A model generated the notes under the pieces. The model saw nothing but the letters and a program-made list of their open reading frames with translations, did not search any database and was not told the DNA's origin. Below are positions 1-7,534 of a stretch of DNA of 22,848 bases, one piece after another. Position numbers and translations under genes: made by a program. Position 1 is the first letter of the stretch; each line of letters begins with the position of its first letter. The stretch is from Clostridia bacterium (GTDB lineage Bacteria; Bacillota; Clostridia; Oscillospirales; Acutalibacteraceae): positions 1 through 22,848 of the forward strand of contig CAAGRQ010000181.1 in the NCBI GenBank assembly GCA_900772705.1, given 5' to 3'.

Positions 1-759
1 AGCAAATGCAACATTCAGGTTTTGTCACTGAGCAGAAATTTCGGCAAAGAAGCAGCGATTTACGCCGGAATAAGCAATGCGACAGGCGATTTAATCTGCC
101 TAATTGACGCAGATTTGCAGCAGCGACCCGAAGTCGTTTTACAGATGCTCGAAGTAATGGAAAGCGACGAAGACACGGACTGCGTTACGGCATATCAAAA
201 AGTAAGGCATGAAAGCCGACTTATGTGCTGTATGAAATCAGTATTTTATAAAATAATTAACAAAGCATCAAAGGCGGACTTCAAAAACGGTGCCTCGGAT
301 TTCAGACTGATGAAAAGAAAGGTGGCAGACGCCATAATTCAAATGGGAGAGTACCACCGCTTTTCAAAGGGCATATTCGGCTTTGTCGGATTTAACACGA
401 AGTATATCCCCTACACCGCAGAAGAAAGGCACTCCGGCAAAACAAAATGGGGTGCAAGAAAGTTGTTTTCCTATGCTATTGACGGAATAATTTCCTTTAC
501 CACATTTCCACTCAGACTTGCAACATTTTTAGGTCTGCTGTCGGCTTTTCTGTCGGTAATTTACATTATTGCTGTAATTATAGAAAAATTGGCATTCGGC
601 ATTGCCGTACCCGGCTACGCAACCATTATAGTGCTGCTGTTATTTCTCGGCGGAATGCAACTTTTTTCGCTCGGAATACTCGGCGAATATATGTCAAAGG
701 TATATATTCAGGTTAAGCAAAGACCGATATATATACTCAAAGAGCATCTTCACAAATAA
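1..759 (+). CDS. Family 2 glycosyltransferase, polyprenyl-phosphate type, 5'-truncated by the window
   Basis: This is the C-terminal part of a DPM1/GtrB-like GT2 enzyme, which moves a sugar from a nucleotide sugar to a polyprenyl phosphate at the inner face of the membrane. The reading frame is open from base 1 (agc aaa tgc), so the true start lies outside; the TTG at 22 is internal. Visible are the SRNFGKE segment, the IDADLQ motif with its metal-binding DxD, and the RHSGKTKWG region typical of this subfamily. Two hydrophobic segments follow (roughly codons 170-195 and 205-225), then the family's usual GEYMSKVYIQVKQRP ending. It is followed 18 bp later by lemA with no terminator, so they may be co-transcribed. 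Family is confident; sugar and lipid acceptor cannot be told. Confidence 0.9.
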   Translation, partial: SKCNIQVLSLSRNFGKEAAIYAGISNATGDLICLIDADLQQRPEVVLQMLEVMESDEDTDCVTAYQKVRHESRLMCCMKSVFYKIINKASKADFKNGASDFRLMKRKVADAIIQMGEYHRFSKGIFGFVGFNTKYIPYTAEERHSGKTKWGARKLFSYAIDGIISFTTFPLRLATFLGLLSAFLSVIYIIAVIIEKLAFGIAVPGYATIIVLLLFLGGMQLFSLGILGEYMSKVYIQVKQRPIYILKEHLHK

Positions 760-777
760 TCATAAAGGAGTAATTTT

Positions 778-1344
778 ATGAAAACAGGTATGATAGTTTT
801 AATCGTTATAATCGCAATAATCGTTTTAATCGGAATCTATATCGCTTCGACTTACAACAAATTTATTAAGTCGAGAAACACCGTTGATGAGGCTTTTTCT
901 ACAATGGATGTTTATCTAAAAAAAAGATGGGATTTAATTCCCAACATTGTATCAACGGTTAAGGGCTATGCAAAACACGAGGCAGAGACCTTGGAGAAAG
1001 TAATCGCCGCAAGAAACAACGGCTATTCCTCGCTCAACACACAGCAAAAACTACAGGCAAACGCAGAACTGGGAACTGCAATAAAAAGCCTCAATGTAGT
1101 TGCGGAGCAGTATCCCGACCTCAAGGCAAATCAAAATTTTATGGATTTAAGCGCACAACTTAAGAAAACCGAGGAAGACATTGCAAACGCAAGAAAATAT
1201 TACAACGCAGTGGTTAAACAGTACAACAACCTCACGCAAATGTTTCCCTCAAGCATCATCGCTTCGATGTTCCGATTTGAAAAGAGAGATATGTTTATCG
1301 TAGAGGACAGTGCACAAAGAGAAGCTGTAAAGGTAGAATTTTAA
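778..1344 (+). CDS. lemA: LemA family protein
   Basis: The protein has 188 residues. An N-terminal membrane anchor (about residues 4-24, a run of I and V) is followed by the family signature: YNKFIKSRNTVDEAFSTMDV, then a KKRWDLIPNIVSTVKGYAKHE stretch, then helical coiled segments ending in a short FRFEKRDMF tail. LemA proteins are membrane-anchored helical bundles of poorly defined function, often encoded with a DUF2207 or TPM-domain protein. That is the case here: the next gene starts inside this gene's stop codon (TAATG at 1342-1346). The start is supported by an AAGGAG ribosome site 7-8 bp upstream. Family assignment is firm; biochemical role is unknown. Confidence 0.93.
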   Translation: MKTGMIVLIVIIAIIVLIGIYIASTYNKFIKSRNTVDEAFSTMDVYLKKRWDLIPNIVSTVKGYAKHEAETLEKVIAARNNGYSSLNTQQKLQANAELGTAIKSLNVVAEQYPDLKANQNFMDLSAQLKKTEEDIANARKYYNAVVKQYNNLTQMFPSSIIASMFRFEKRDMFIVEDSAQREAVKVEF

Positions 1345-3125
1345 TGAAAAAGCACATTAATGCAATATTAATCTCGCTTTGCTTTATTCTCAGTATAACG
1401 GCACCGATAACGGCATTTGCCGCAGATTATACAGGCGATGCGGACTATGCGGAATATGTCAGCTATGTCAACGATAACGAATACAATGACTATTCCCAAT
1501 ATGACTATATAATTCGTTCATACAACATAGATGTAAAGGTAAACAAGGACAATACTTTATCTGTCACCGAGGACATAACCGCATTTTTCAACACACCTAA
1601 GCACGGCATTTACAGATACATTCCTATCGTAAACAGAATAAAGCAGTCGGACGGCTCGTACAAAAAAGTTAACTGCTCTGTCGGCAACGTAAAGGCAGAG
1701 GGATTATATGACAAATACATTGACGGCGACAACTATGTTATTCAAATCGGCGACCCCGACAAAACGCTCAGCGGATTAAAGGACTATACAATATCCTATA
1801 CCTTCAGTATGGGCAGGGATATAAATGACGACTTTGACGCTCTGTATTATAATTTAATCGGCACAGGCTGGGATACCTGTATCAACGGCGTCACTTTTTC
1901 AATCACGATGCCGGACAATAATTTCAGCAAGGATAAACTTTCGTTTTACCTGGGCGAATACGGCTCGGAGCTCGGCGACTCGATTGAATACGATGTAAAC
2001 GATAATGTTATCACGGGCAAGGTATATAAAACTCTTTACCCGGGCGAGGCTTTGACCGTAACCTTAATTTTGGACGACGGATATTTTACATTTAACTACT
2101 CGTCATATTATGCACAACTTATCTTTACCTTGGCTGTTCCCCTAATTGCACTGCTCGCTGTACTGTTTCTTTGGGTCAAACACGGCAGGGATAAAAAGAT
2201 AGTTGATGTAGTGGAATTCTATCCGCCCGAGGGCTTAAACAGTGCCGAGGTTGCTCTTTGGTACAATGGAAAATTATCACGAGAGGACACAATCGGACTG
2301 CTGATAGAACTTGCCAATGAGGGATATATTGAAATAACCGAGAAAGAAAAAGGCAAGGTATTCAAGTCTACCGAACTCGAAATCAGAAAGATTAAAAGCA
2401 AATACACCGGAAGCGACGATATGAAACGCCAATTCTTCGGCGGCTTGTTTAAGAGCGGCGACTGCGTATCACCCGACGATTTGGAGGACAAATTCTACAA
2501 TACAATCGACGGCGTAATCGGTCTTGCGGCAGGAAGCAAAGAAAAGGTATTTAATAAAAAATCTCTTGCTTTAAGAGCAATCGGCTGGATTATCTCGATT
2601 TTATCAATATTCATTTCTCTTAAAATCGCAGGCATAGGCTTAACCGACAGAGGAAATGTAATCGCAGGTGCAATCGGTGTTTTAATCGGTATTATCGCAT
2701 TTGTTATGTCGTTCTTTATCAGGCAAAGAAGCGATATGGGTCACGAACTAAAGCAGAAAATAAACGGCTTTAAGATATTCCTCGAAACGGCGGAAAAAGA
2801 AAAGTTGGAGACGCTCGTTGAAAGCGACCCGAGTTATTTCTACGACATTCTCCCCTTTGCATATGTTCTCGGCGTATCGGACAAGTGGATAAAGAACTTT
2901 GAGGGTATTACGCTGGAGCGACCGCACTGGTATTGCGGCAACACATTCACTCCTATGACTATGTACTATCTTATGCATAATCAAATGCCCAATGTTACAA
3001 GATCTATGATTTCAATACCGCAATCTTCATCGGGCGGCGGACTGTCCGGCGGAGGAGGACTTTCGAGCGGCGGCGGTGGCTTCTCGGGAGGCGGCTTCGG
3101 CGGCGGTGGCGGCGGAAGTTGGTAA
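1344..3125 (+). CDS. DUF2207 membrane protein with Gly-rich C-terminus
   Basis: The protein has 593 residues. An N-terminal signal peptide (about residues 1-26, cleavage near AFA/AD) leads into an extracytoplasmic beta-rich DUF2207 domain containing the IRSYNIDVKVNKDNTLSVTE segment. A transmembrane helix follows (about 258-280), then a cytoplasmic region (FYPPEGLNSAEVALWYNGK) and a second hydrophobic pair (about 410-462). The last 30 residues are almost only glycine and serine and end in GGSW, as is common in this family. The ATG overlaps the lemA stop by one base, so translation is probably coupled, and LemA plus DUF2207 is a recurrent pair. The function is not established for the family. 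A terminator hairpin lies 18 bp downstream. Confidence 0.9.
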   Translation: MKKHINAILISLCFILSITAPITAFAADYTGDADYAEYVSYVNDNEYNDYSQYDYIIRSYNIDVKVNKDNTLSVTEDITAFFNTPKHGIYRYIPIVNRIKQSDGSYKKVNCSVGNVKAEGLYDKYIDGDNYVIQIGDPDKTLSGLKDYTISYTFSMGRDINDDFDALYYNLIGTGWDTCINGVTFSITMPDNNFSKDKLSFYLGEYGSELGDSIEYDVNDNVITGKVYKTLYPGEALTVTLILDDGYFTFNYSSYYAQLIFTLAVPLIALLAVLFLWVKHGRDKKIVDVVEFYPPEGLNSAEVALWYNGKLSREDTIGLLIELANEGYIEITEKEKGKVFKSTELEIRKIKSKYTGSDDMKRQFFGGLFKSGDCVSPDDLEDKFYNTIDGVIGLAAGSKEKVFNKKSLALRAIGWIISILSIFISLKIAGIGLTDRGNVIAGAIGVLIGIIAFVMSFFIRQRSDMGHELKQKINGFKIFLETAEKEKLETLVESDPSYFYDILPFAYVLGVSDKWIKNFEGITLERPHWYCGNTFTPMTMYYLMHNQMPNVTRSMISIPQSSSGGGLSGGGGLSSGGGGFSGGGFGGGGGGSW

Positions 3126-3142
3126 TTGAATAACCGACAATA

Positions 3143-3177
3143 AAAAAGACATCTGTCAAATCGGCAGATGTCTTTTG
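3143..3177. terminator. Bidirectional intrinsic terminator between the DUF2207 gene and the MATE gene
   Basis: GACATCTG (3148-3155) pairs with CAGATGTC (3165-3172). The stem is flanked by A runs on the left and T runs on the right, so it can work for transcripts from both sides of this convergent gene pair. Confidence 0.85.
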
Positions 3178-3180
3178 CTT

Positions 3181-4554
3181 TTATGCAGTATGTGCTTTAA
3201 GCGGCGGTAAATAGTGATATTTGCCGTTTTGAGTAAATATCATAGAGAGAGTCACAATGAGAGTTAAAAGTTCCGCAACGGTAATCGACAGCCAAATGGC
3301 ACCGTTTCCGAAGATAAGCGGCAGAGCATACACGCAAACTATCTGGAAAAGGAGCGTTCGCAAAAAAGAAATAACCGCACTGATGAGACCGTTATTAAGA
3401 GCGGTAAAGAACGCCGAGCCGTAAATATTAAAACCTATTATCAAATACGAGGTTGAAAACAACCTGAACGCCTTTACAGTCAAATTAAAGAGTCCCTCAT
3501 CATAACCTACATATATCTTTGCCACGGCACCTGCAAGAAGAACGGACGCAAGAGTGATGGCAACAGAAAATACGGAAATAATACCTATACTTTTCTTAAA
3601 AATATTTTGCAATTCTTTATGATTTTCCGAGCCGTAATTATATCCTATAATCGGAGCAGAGCCAATGGAATATCCGATAAACGCCGCAACGAACACAAAG
3701 TTTACATACATAATCGTTCCGTATGCCGCAACTCCGTCCTCACCGTAGAATTTCATAAGCTGTCCGTTATACATCATATTTACGATTGAGGTGGAAACGT
3801 TAGTCATAAGTTCCGACGAACCGTTTACGCATGCTTTGCCTATAATTTTGAAATCGAACTTAAATTTGCAAAACTTTAGAGTAGAACTGTTTTTAGAGAG
3901 AAAATAAACCACGGGAGTTAAACCGCCTATACATTCGCCCGTTACGGTTGCCGCCGCTGCGCCTACTATCCCCCACTTAAAAATTCCCACAAAAAGAAAG
4001 TCCAAAACGATATTGGTGACTCCGGCTATTACCGTAATCGTAAGTCCTATATGCGGTTTACCTGCTGTGGGCAAAAAACTTTGGAACAAAATCTGCAAAG
4101 TAAAAGGCATAACGGAGATACATATTATTCTTCCGTAAAGCACTGCATAATCGTACATTTCCTCGGTTGCACCAAGCGTTTTAACAATCCACGGCATAGT
4201 GAGTTCACCGGCGACAAACAAAATAAAACCGACAATCGCAGTAAGCGTAACAAGCATGGTAAAAATTTGATTCGCTCTTTCGGTTCTGCCTTCGCCCTGA
4301 GTTTTGGCAATAATGGCGTTGCCGCCTGTGCCGAACATAAAACCAACTACGCCGAGAAGCATCAAAAAAGGCATTATCAAATTAACTGCGGCGAACTGGG
4401 TTTTGCCGGTAAAATTAGAAACAAAAAAGCCGTCAACAACGTTGTAAATAGAAGTAAACACCATCATAACGATTGTCGGAACGGTAAATTTAATCAGTTT
4501 AACGAAATTAAAATGATCGGAGATCTTTATCTTCAAAATATCAATACCTTTCAT
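3181..4554 (-). CDS. MATE family multidrug/toxic compound exporter
   Basis: The protein has 457 residues with about 12 hydrophobic segments in two halves. The N-terminal signature FTVPTIVMMVFTSIYNVVDG and the SIYNVVDGFFVS element are typical of the DinF/NorM-like MATE branch of Firmicutes. Members export cationic drugs or metabolites in exchange for Na+ or H+; the substrate cannot be read from sequence. Start choice is uncertain. The ATG at 4554 has no good ribosome site and would sit only about 16 nt after the predicted transcription start. An in-frame TTG at 4536 is preceded by AAAGG at a workable distance and is a real alternative. It is transcribed alone from a promoter embedded in the preceding operon's terminator. 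Confidence 0.93.
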   Translation of the reverse strand: MKGIDILKIKISDHFNFVKLIKFTVPTIVMMVFTSIYNVVDGFFVSNFTGKTQFAAVNLIMPFLMLLGVVGFMFGTGGNAIIAKTQGEGRTERANQIFTMLVTLTAIVGFILFVAGELTMPWIVKTLGATEEMYDYAVLYGRIICISVMPFTLQILFQSFLPTAGKPHIGLTITVIAGVTNIVLDFLFVGIFKWGIVGAAAATVTGECIGGLTPVVYFLSKNSSTLKFCKFKFDFKIIGKACVNGSSELMTNVSTSIVNMMYNGQLMKFYGEDGVAAYGTIMYVNFVFVAAFIGYSIGSAPIIGYNYGSENHKELQNIFKKSIGIISVFSVAITLASVLLAGAVAKIYVGYDEGLFNLTVKAFRLFSTSYLIIGFNIYGSAFFTALNNGLISAVISFLRTLLFQIVCVYALPLIFGNGAIWLSITVAELLTLIVTLSMIFTQNGKYHYLPPLKAHTA

Positions 4555-4576
4555 AAAATTCTGTTACAGTCCAATA

Positions 4577-4605
4577 AGCATAACAGAAAAACGGAGATAA
4601 GTCAA
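4577..4605 (-). promoter_or_regulatory. Predicted sigma-A promoter of the MATE gene
   Basis: Reading the minus strand, TTGACT (4600-4605) and TATGCT (4577-4582) are separated by 17 bp. The -35 box lies in the loop of the terminator at 4586-4620 and the spacer contains its T-tract. The -35 matches 5/6 and the -10 matches 4/6. Confidence 0.55.
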
Positions 4606-4620
4606 GCGACCCATCTCCGA
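4586..4620 (-). terminator. Intrinsic terminator of the NfeD/SPFH operon
   Basis: On the minus strand CGGAGAT (4619-4613) pairs with ATCTCCG (4598-4592) across a 14-nt loop, followed by TTTTT. It lies 32 bp after the SPFH gene stop. Confidence 0.75.
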
Positions 4621-4651
4621 AAATCTAAGCGTTATAAATACTAATTGTTTA

Positions 4652-5572
4652 TTACTTTACGGACTGAACAATGCCCTCGGCAAGTCCCGCAGCAGACTGA
4701 ATTTCGGACGGAATGATAATCTTCGTTGCCTGTCCGTCGGCAGCCTTGGCGAATGCCTCAAGTGCCTTAAGTCTGAGCACGGCATCGTTTGCGTTAGCGT
4801 CATTGAGCATCTTAATTGCCTCGGCATTTGCACTCTGAACCTTTGCGATTGCCTCTGCTTCACCCTCAGCCTCACGGATTTTTGCCTCTTTTACAGCCTC
4901 CGCACGAAGAATTGCAGACTGTTTTTCTGCCTCCGCCTCAAGGATTTTGGACTCCTTGTGACCCTCGGCAACGAGTATTCTGGACTGCTTTTCGCCCTCT
5001 GCACGCAGTATAGCCTCTCTACGCTCACGCTCCGCTTTCATCTGCTTTTCCATTGCGTCCTGAATTTCACGTGGCGGAATAATGTTTTTAAGTTCTACAC
5101 GGTTAACCTTAATACCCCATGGGTCTGTTGCTTCATCAAGGATTACTCTGATTTTTGCATTAATTGTATCACGGGAGGTAAGAGTTGAATCGAGTTCAAG
5201 TTCACCGATGATGTTACGCAAAGTTGTTGCCGAAAGATTTTCGATAGCGGAAATCGGGCTTTCAACGCCGTAACAGTAGAGTTTCGGGTCGGTGATTTGA
5301 TAGAACACAACGGTGTCTATCTGCATGGTTACATTATCCTTTGTAATAACCGGCTGAGGCTTAAAGTCCACAACCTGCTCTTTAAGCGAAACTGCCTTTG
5401 CAATTCTGTCAATGAACGGAACCTTTACATGAAGTCCGGTTTGCCAGGTTGAATAATAAGTGCCGAGACGCTCGATAACGAATGCCTTTGACTGAGGCAC
5501 TACCCTGATATTTGCAAGTACAAGAGCAAGAATTGCCAATATAAGAATGAATAAAATTATTGCAAGTTTCAT
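4652..5572 (-). CDS. SPFH/Band 7 protein (stomatin/QmcA-like)
   Basis: The protein has 306 residues. One N-terminal membrane segment (about residues 2-21) is followed by VVPQSKAFVIERLGTY, the start of the SPFH domain. The domain continues through DKPxx-type beta strands and SATTLRNIIGELELD. A charged Glu/Ala/Lys coiled coil (about 175-260) contains repeated RAEGEKQS/EAEAEKQS units, and the C-terminal segment ends in LAEGIVQSVK. Such proteins form large cage-like oligomers in the membrane, linked to protein quality control and membrane microdomains. An AAGGAG ribosome site supports the start. The NfeD gene lies 33 bp upstream on the same strand, the classic STOPP/NfeD pairing. Family is firm; the specific role is not. 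Confidence 0.93.
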   Translation of the reverse strand: MKLAIILFILILAILALVLANIRVVPQSKAFVIERLGTYYSTWQTGLHVKVPFIDRIAKAVSLKEQVVDFKPQPVITKDNVTMQIDTVVFYQITDPKLYCYGVESPISAIENLSATTLRNIIGELELDSTLTSRDTINAKIRVILDEATDPWGIKVNRVELKNIIPPREIQDAMEKQMKAERERREAILRAEGEKQSRILVAEGHKESKILEAEAEKQSAILRAEAVKEAKIREAEGEAEAIAKVQSANAEAIKMLNDANANDAVLRLKALEAFAKAADGQATKIIIPSEIQSAAGLAEGIVQSVK

Positions 5573-5605
5573 ATTTTTCTCCTTAAAACTTAAAATTATT
5601 ATGTG

Positions 5606-6043
5606 TTATTTTTTTACGACTAACAGTTTTACGCCTTCGATTTTTTTAACAGTAACAATGGTATTTTCTTCGATAATTCCGCCGTCAAGACTCCGTGCGC
5701 TCCAAACCTTTCCGTCAACCTTGACCTGCCCGACAGAACGAGCGTTATCGATAGTCTCAAGAACGGTTGCGTCGCTGCCGATGCATCTGTCTGCGTTAGT
5801 TGGCTGAGCCTTTGCCGTGAGTTTCTTTTTTACTATAGGTCTCGTTATCGCAAGTGCAAGTGCGGACACGACAAGCCATATTATTACCTGTACGGTAACA
5901 GACGCCCCAAGCAATGACGCTATGAATGCGGCAATCGAACCGAATACAAACCATATGGATACAAGTTGGAAAGTTATCCCCTCAAGAATCGCAAAACCTA
6001 TTATAGCCGTAGCCCATACAATATACATAGTATAAGTGCTCAA
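5606..6043 (-). CDS. NfeD family membrane protein, partner of the SPFH protein
   Basis: The protein has about 145 residues. Three closely spaced hydrophobic segments span roughly residues 5-80 of the proposed product (YIVWATAIIGFAILE; LVSIWFVFGSIAAFIASLLG; VQVIIWLVVSALALAITRP). A C-terminal OB-fold of the NfeD type follows, with GSDATVLETIDN, GQVKVDGKVWSARS and a terminal VVKKIEG-like strand. The start chosen is TTG at 6043 because a strong GGAGGT site (6051-6056) sits 7 bp upstream. The longer frame from 6082 places that site inside the gene, and the ATG at 6028 is further from it. It heads a two-gene operon with the SPFH gene. Confidence 0.85.
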   Translation of the reverse strand: MSTYTMYIVWATAIIGFAILEGITFQLVSIWFVFGSIAAFIASLLGASVTVQVIIWLVVSALALAITRPIVKKKLTAKAQPTNADRCIGSDATVLETIDNARSVGQVKVDGKVWSARSLDGGIIEENTIVTVKKIEGVKLLVVKK

Positions 6044-6067
6044 CGCTCTCACCTCCGAAAACAGATT

Positions 6068-6086
6068 ACATATGATTTCCATATGT
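6068..6086 (-). promoter_or_regulatory. 19-bp perfect inverted repeat at the start of the nfeD transcript
   Basis: ACATATG and CATATGT are separated by 5 bp and lie directly at the predicted +1 (about 6087). It may be an operator or a 5' hairpin in the mRNA; the sequence cannot decide. Confidence 0.45.
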
Positions 6087-6093
6087 TGTGCTG

Positions 6094-6122
6094 ATTATAC
6101 CATATTTCGACGATATTTTCAA
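6094..6122 (-). promoter_or_regulatory. Sigma-A promoter of the nfeD-SPFH operon
   Basis: On the minus strand TTGAAA (6117-6122) and TATAAT (6094-6099) are spaced 17 bp, and a TGG extension precedes the -10 (TGnTATAAT). The leader to the TTG start is about 44 nt. Confidence 0.8.
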
Positions 6123-6200
6123 TATGTTGATGTGTGCTTAATATGAGATTTACAATCTATTCACAAATGGATACAACAGGAATAACACTGCATATTCAAA

Positions 6201-6218
6201 TATACAAGTCCTTGTATA
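6201..6218. promoter_or_regulatory. 18-bp palindrome, candidate operator
   Basis: TATACAAG and CTTGTATA face each other across 2 bp in the spacer between the rplL terminator and the nfeD promoter, about 80 bp upstream of the nfeD -35 box. The 2-bp centre suits a dimeric DNA-binding protein better than an RNA hairpin. No regulator gene is adjacent. Confidence 0.35.
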
Positions 6219-6251
6219 CAAATATGAACGGCAAAATTGTATTTTTGCATA

Positions 6252-6285
6252 GAAAAAAGGACTGCTCAAAAAGAACAGTCCTTAA
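6252..6285 (-). terminator. Intrinsic terminator after rplL
   Basis: AAGGACTG (minus strand, complement of 6283-6276) pairs with CAGTCCTT (complement of 6264-6257), then a run of T. It lies 26 bp after the rplL stop and ends the ribosomal cluster. Confidence 0.85.
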
Positions 6286-6309
6286 AATTATGGATTTAGT
6301 AGAACTAAA

Positions 6310-6687
6310 TTACTTAAGTTCGCAAGTTGCGCCTGCTGCTGCAAGAGCTTCCTTAAGAGCCTCAGCGTCAGCTGTCGGCATAGCTTCCTTAACTGTTGCA
6401 GGAGCGCCGTCAACGATAGCCTTTGCTTCCTTAAGGCCGAGACCTGTAGCCTCACGAACAGCCTTGATAACCTGAATCTTGTTAGCGCCTACATCTGTAA
6501 GAACTACGTCAAACTCAGTCTTTTCCTCAGCTGCTGCTGCGCCGCCTTCTGCCGGAGCTGCTGCTACTGCTACTGCTGCTGCAGTTACGCCGAATGTTTC
6601 CTCGATTGTTTCCTTGAGTTCTTTAAGCTCGAGAACTGTAAGTTCTGCGATTGAATCTACGATAGCTGTGATTTTCTCTGATGCCAT
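6310..6687 (-). CDS. rplL: Ribosomal protein L7/L12
   Basis: The protein has 125 residues. The N-terminal dimerisation helices (about 1-30, VDSIAELTVLELKELKETIE) bind the C-terminal helix of L10. An Ala/Gly/Pro-rich hinge (about 35-55) follows. The globular C-terminal domain contains the KIQVIKAVREATGLGLKEAK segment and the VEGAP-like DGAPATVKE loop that contacts elongation factors. The length is typical for the family. It is 34 bp downstream of rplJ, with a GGAGGA ribosome site, and is co-transcribed from the L10-leader promoter. In most bacteria rpoB follows; here the gene ends at a terminator instead. Confidence 0.98.
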   Translation of the reverse strand: MASEKITAIVDSIAELTVLELKELKETIEETFGVTAAAVAVAAAPAEGGAAAAEEKTEFDVVLTDVGANKIQVIKAVREATGLGLKEAKAIVDGAPATVKEAMPTADAEALKEALAAAGATCELK

Positions 6688-6721
6688 GATTATTTCCTCC
6701 GTAAATTAGAATTAGTTTTTA

Positions 6722-7297
6722 TTATTCTGCTGATTCTTCAGCCGGTGCTTCGGTTGCTTCCTCTGCGGGAGCTTCAGCCGGAGCCTCCTGTGCGACAGCC
6801 TGAGCGCCGCCCTTTTCTTCAAGTGCATTTACTGCACGAGCGATACAAGCGATTGGTTCAACAACAACGCTTGCGATTTGTGCAAGAAGAGCCTCTCTTG
6901 ATGGCAACTTAGCAAGTGCTACAACCTCGTCGTTAGCAATTACCTTACCGTCAAGATAACCTGTCTTAATTGTGAAATTGTTGTTTGTCTCAGCGTATTT
7001 GTTTAAGATACGGGCTGCTGCTACATAATCGCTTTCGCTTGTTGCAACTGCTGTTGTACCCTCTACTACTGTTGAGTCAATTTCAAGACCGACATTCTCA
7101 GCCGCACGCTTAAGAATAGAATTCTTAACTACTGTATAAACAACGCCGGCTTCACGAAGCTCTTTTCTGAGCTTTGTATCGTCCTCAACATTGATACCCT
7201 TGTAGTCAACTACTACGCCTGCGCAAGAACCTTTGAGTCTGTCTGCAAGATCGGCTACTTGTTGCTTTTTCTTTTCAAGAACTACTGTACTTGGCAT
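6722..7297 (-). CDS. rplJ: Ribosomal protein L10
   Basis: The protein has 191 residues. It anchors the L7/L12 stalk to 23S rRNA. The N-terminal RNA-binding region shows LADRLKGSCAGVVVDYKGI and the ELREAGVVYTVVKNSILKRA signature. The C-terminal helix for L12 dimers lies around ALLAQIASVVVEPIACIAR. Residues 167-191 form an Ala/Pro/Glu tail (APAEEATEAPAEE), a low-complexity extension. A GGAGGT site 7-8 bp before the ATG supports the start. Expression is expected to be autogenously controlled by L10-L12 binding the leader at 7358-7486. Confidence 0.98.
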   Translation of the reverse strand: MPSTVVLEKKKQQVADLADRLKGSCAGVVVDYKGINVEDDTKLRKELREAGVVYTVVKNSILKRAAENVGLEIDSTVVEGTTAVATSESDYVAAARILNKYAETNNNFTIKTGYLDGKVIANDEVVALAKLPSREALLAQIASVVVEPIACIARAVNALEEKGGAQAVAQEAPAEAPAEEATEAPAEESAE

Positions 7298-7357
7298 TTA
7301 GTTTACCTCCATAATTATTTGCCGCAATAGCGGACTTTGGAGCTATCCAAACAAATA

Positions 7358-7486
7358 TAAAAGTGCATCCCCAAATCGAGGATGCACAACATTACATACT
7401 AAGCACCTAAGTGCGATATAATGCTCATTCCTCGGTAGGCGGCAAAGCCTTATGCCGTACGGCACCTACTGTCTTTGGTTGAACAG
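7358..7486 (-). ncRNA. L10 leader (autoregulatory rplJL mRNA leader) with attenuator
   Basis: On the minus strand the leader contains CCAAAGACAGTAGGTG and CCTACCGAGGAATGAGC, the two arms of the conserved L10-L12 binding structure (AGTAGG pairs with CCTAC). It then carries GTGCATCC (7387-7380) paired with GGATGCAC (7370-7363), followed by TTTTATATTTG. The last hairpin is the terminator known in Firmicute L10 leaders. Excess L10-L12 would favour termination before rplJ. Confidence 0.88.
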
Positions 7487-7493
7487 CGAGTGT

Positions 7494-7522
7494 ATTATAT
7501 CACAGGAGAAATCCCGTGTCAA
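7494..7522 (-). promoter_or_regulatory. Consensus sigma-A promoter for rplJL
   Basis: On the minus strand perfect TTGACA (7517-7522) and perfect TATAAT (7494-7499) are separated by exactly 17 bp, 12 bp after the rplA stop codon. The spacer is almost filled by an inverted repeat (7501-7507 with 7512-7518). No terminator separates rplA from it, so read-through from rplKA is also likely. Confidence 0.9.
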
Positions 7523-7534
7523 TACTTATTTTAA

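Noticed and set aside
3030..3122. GGCGGC-type tandem repeat
   Set aside because: It is the codon-level reflection of the Gly/Ser tail of the DUF2207 protein, common in this family, not an independent repeat.
4051..4644. 197-codon plus-strand frame opposite the MATE gene
   Set aside because: Antisense shadow of the exporter. It is rich in Lys/Asn/His with no domain and runs through a terminator and promoter.
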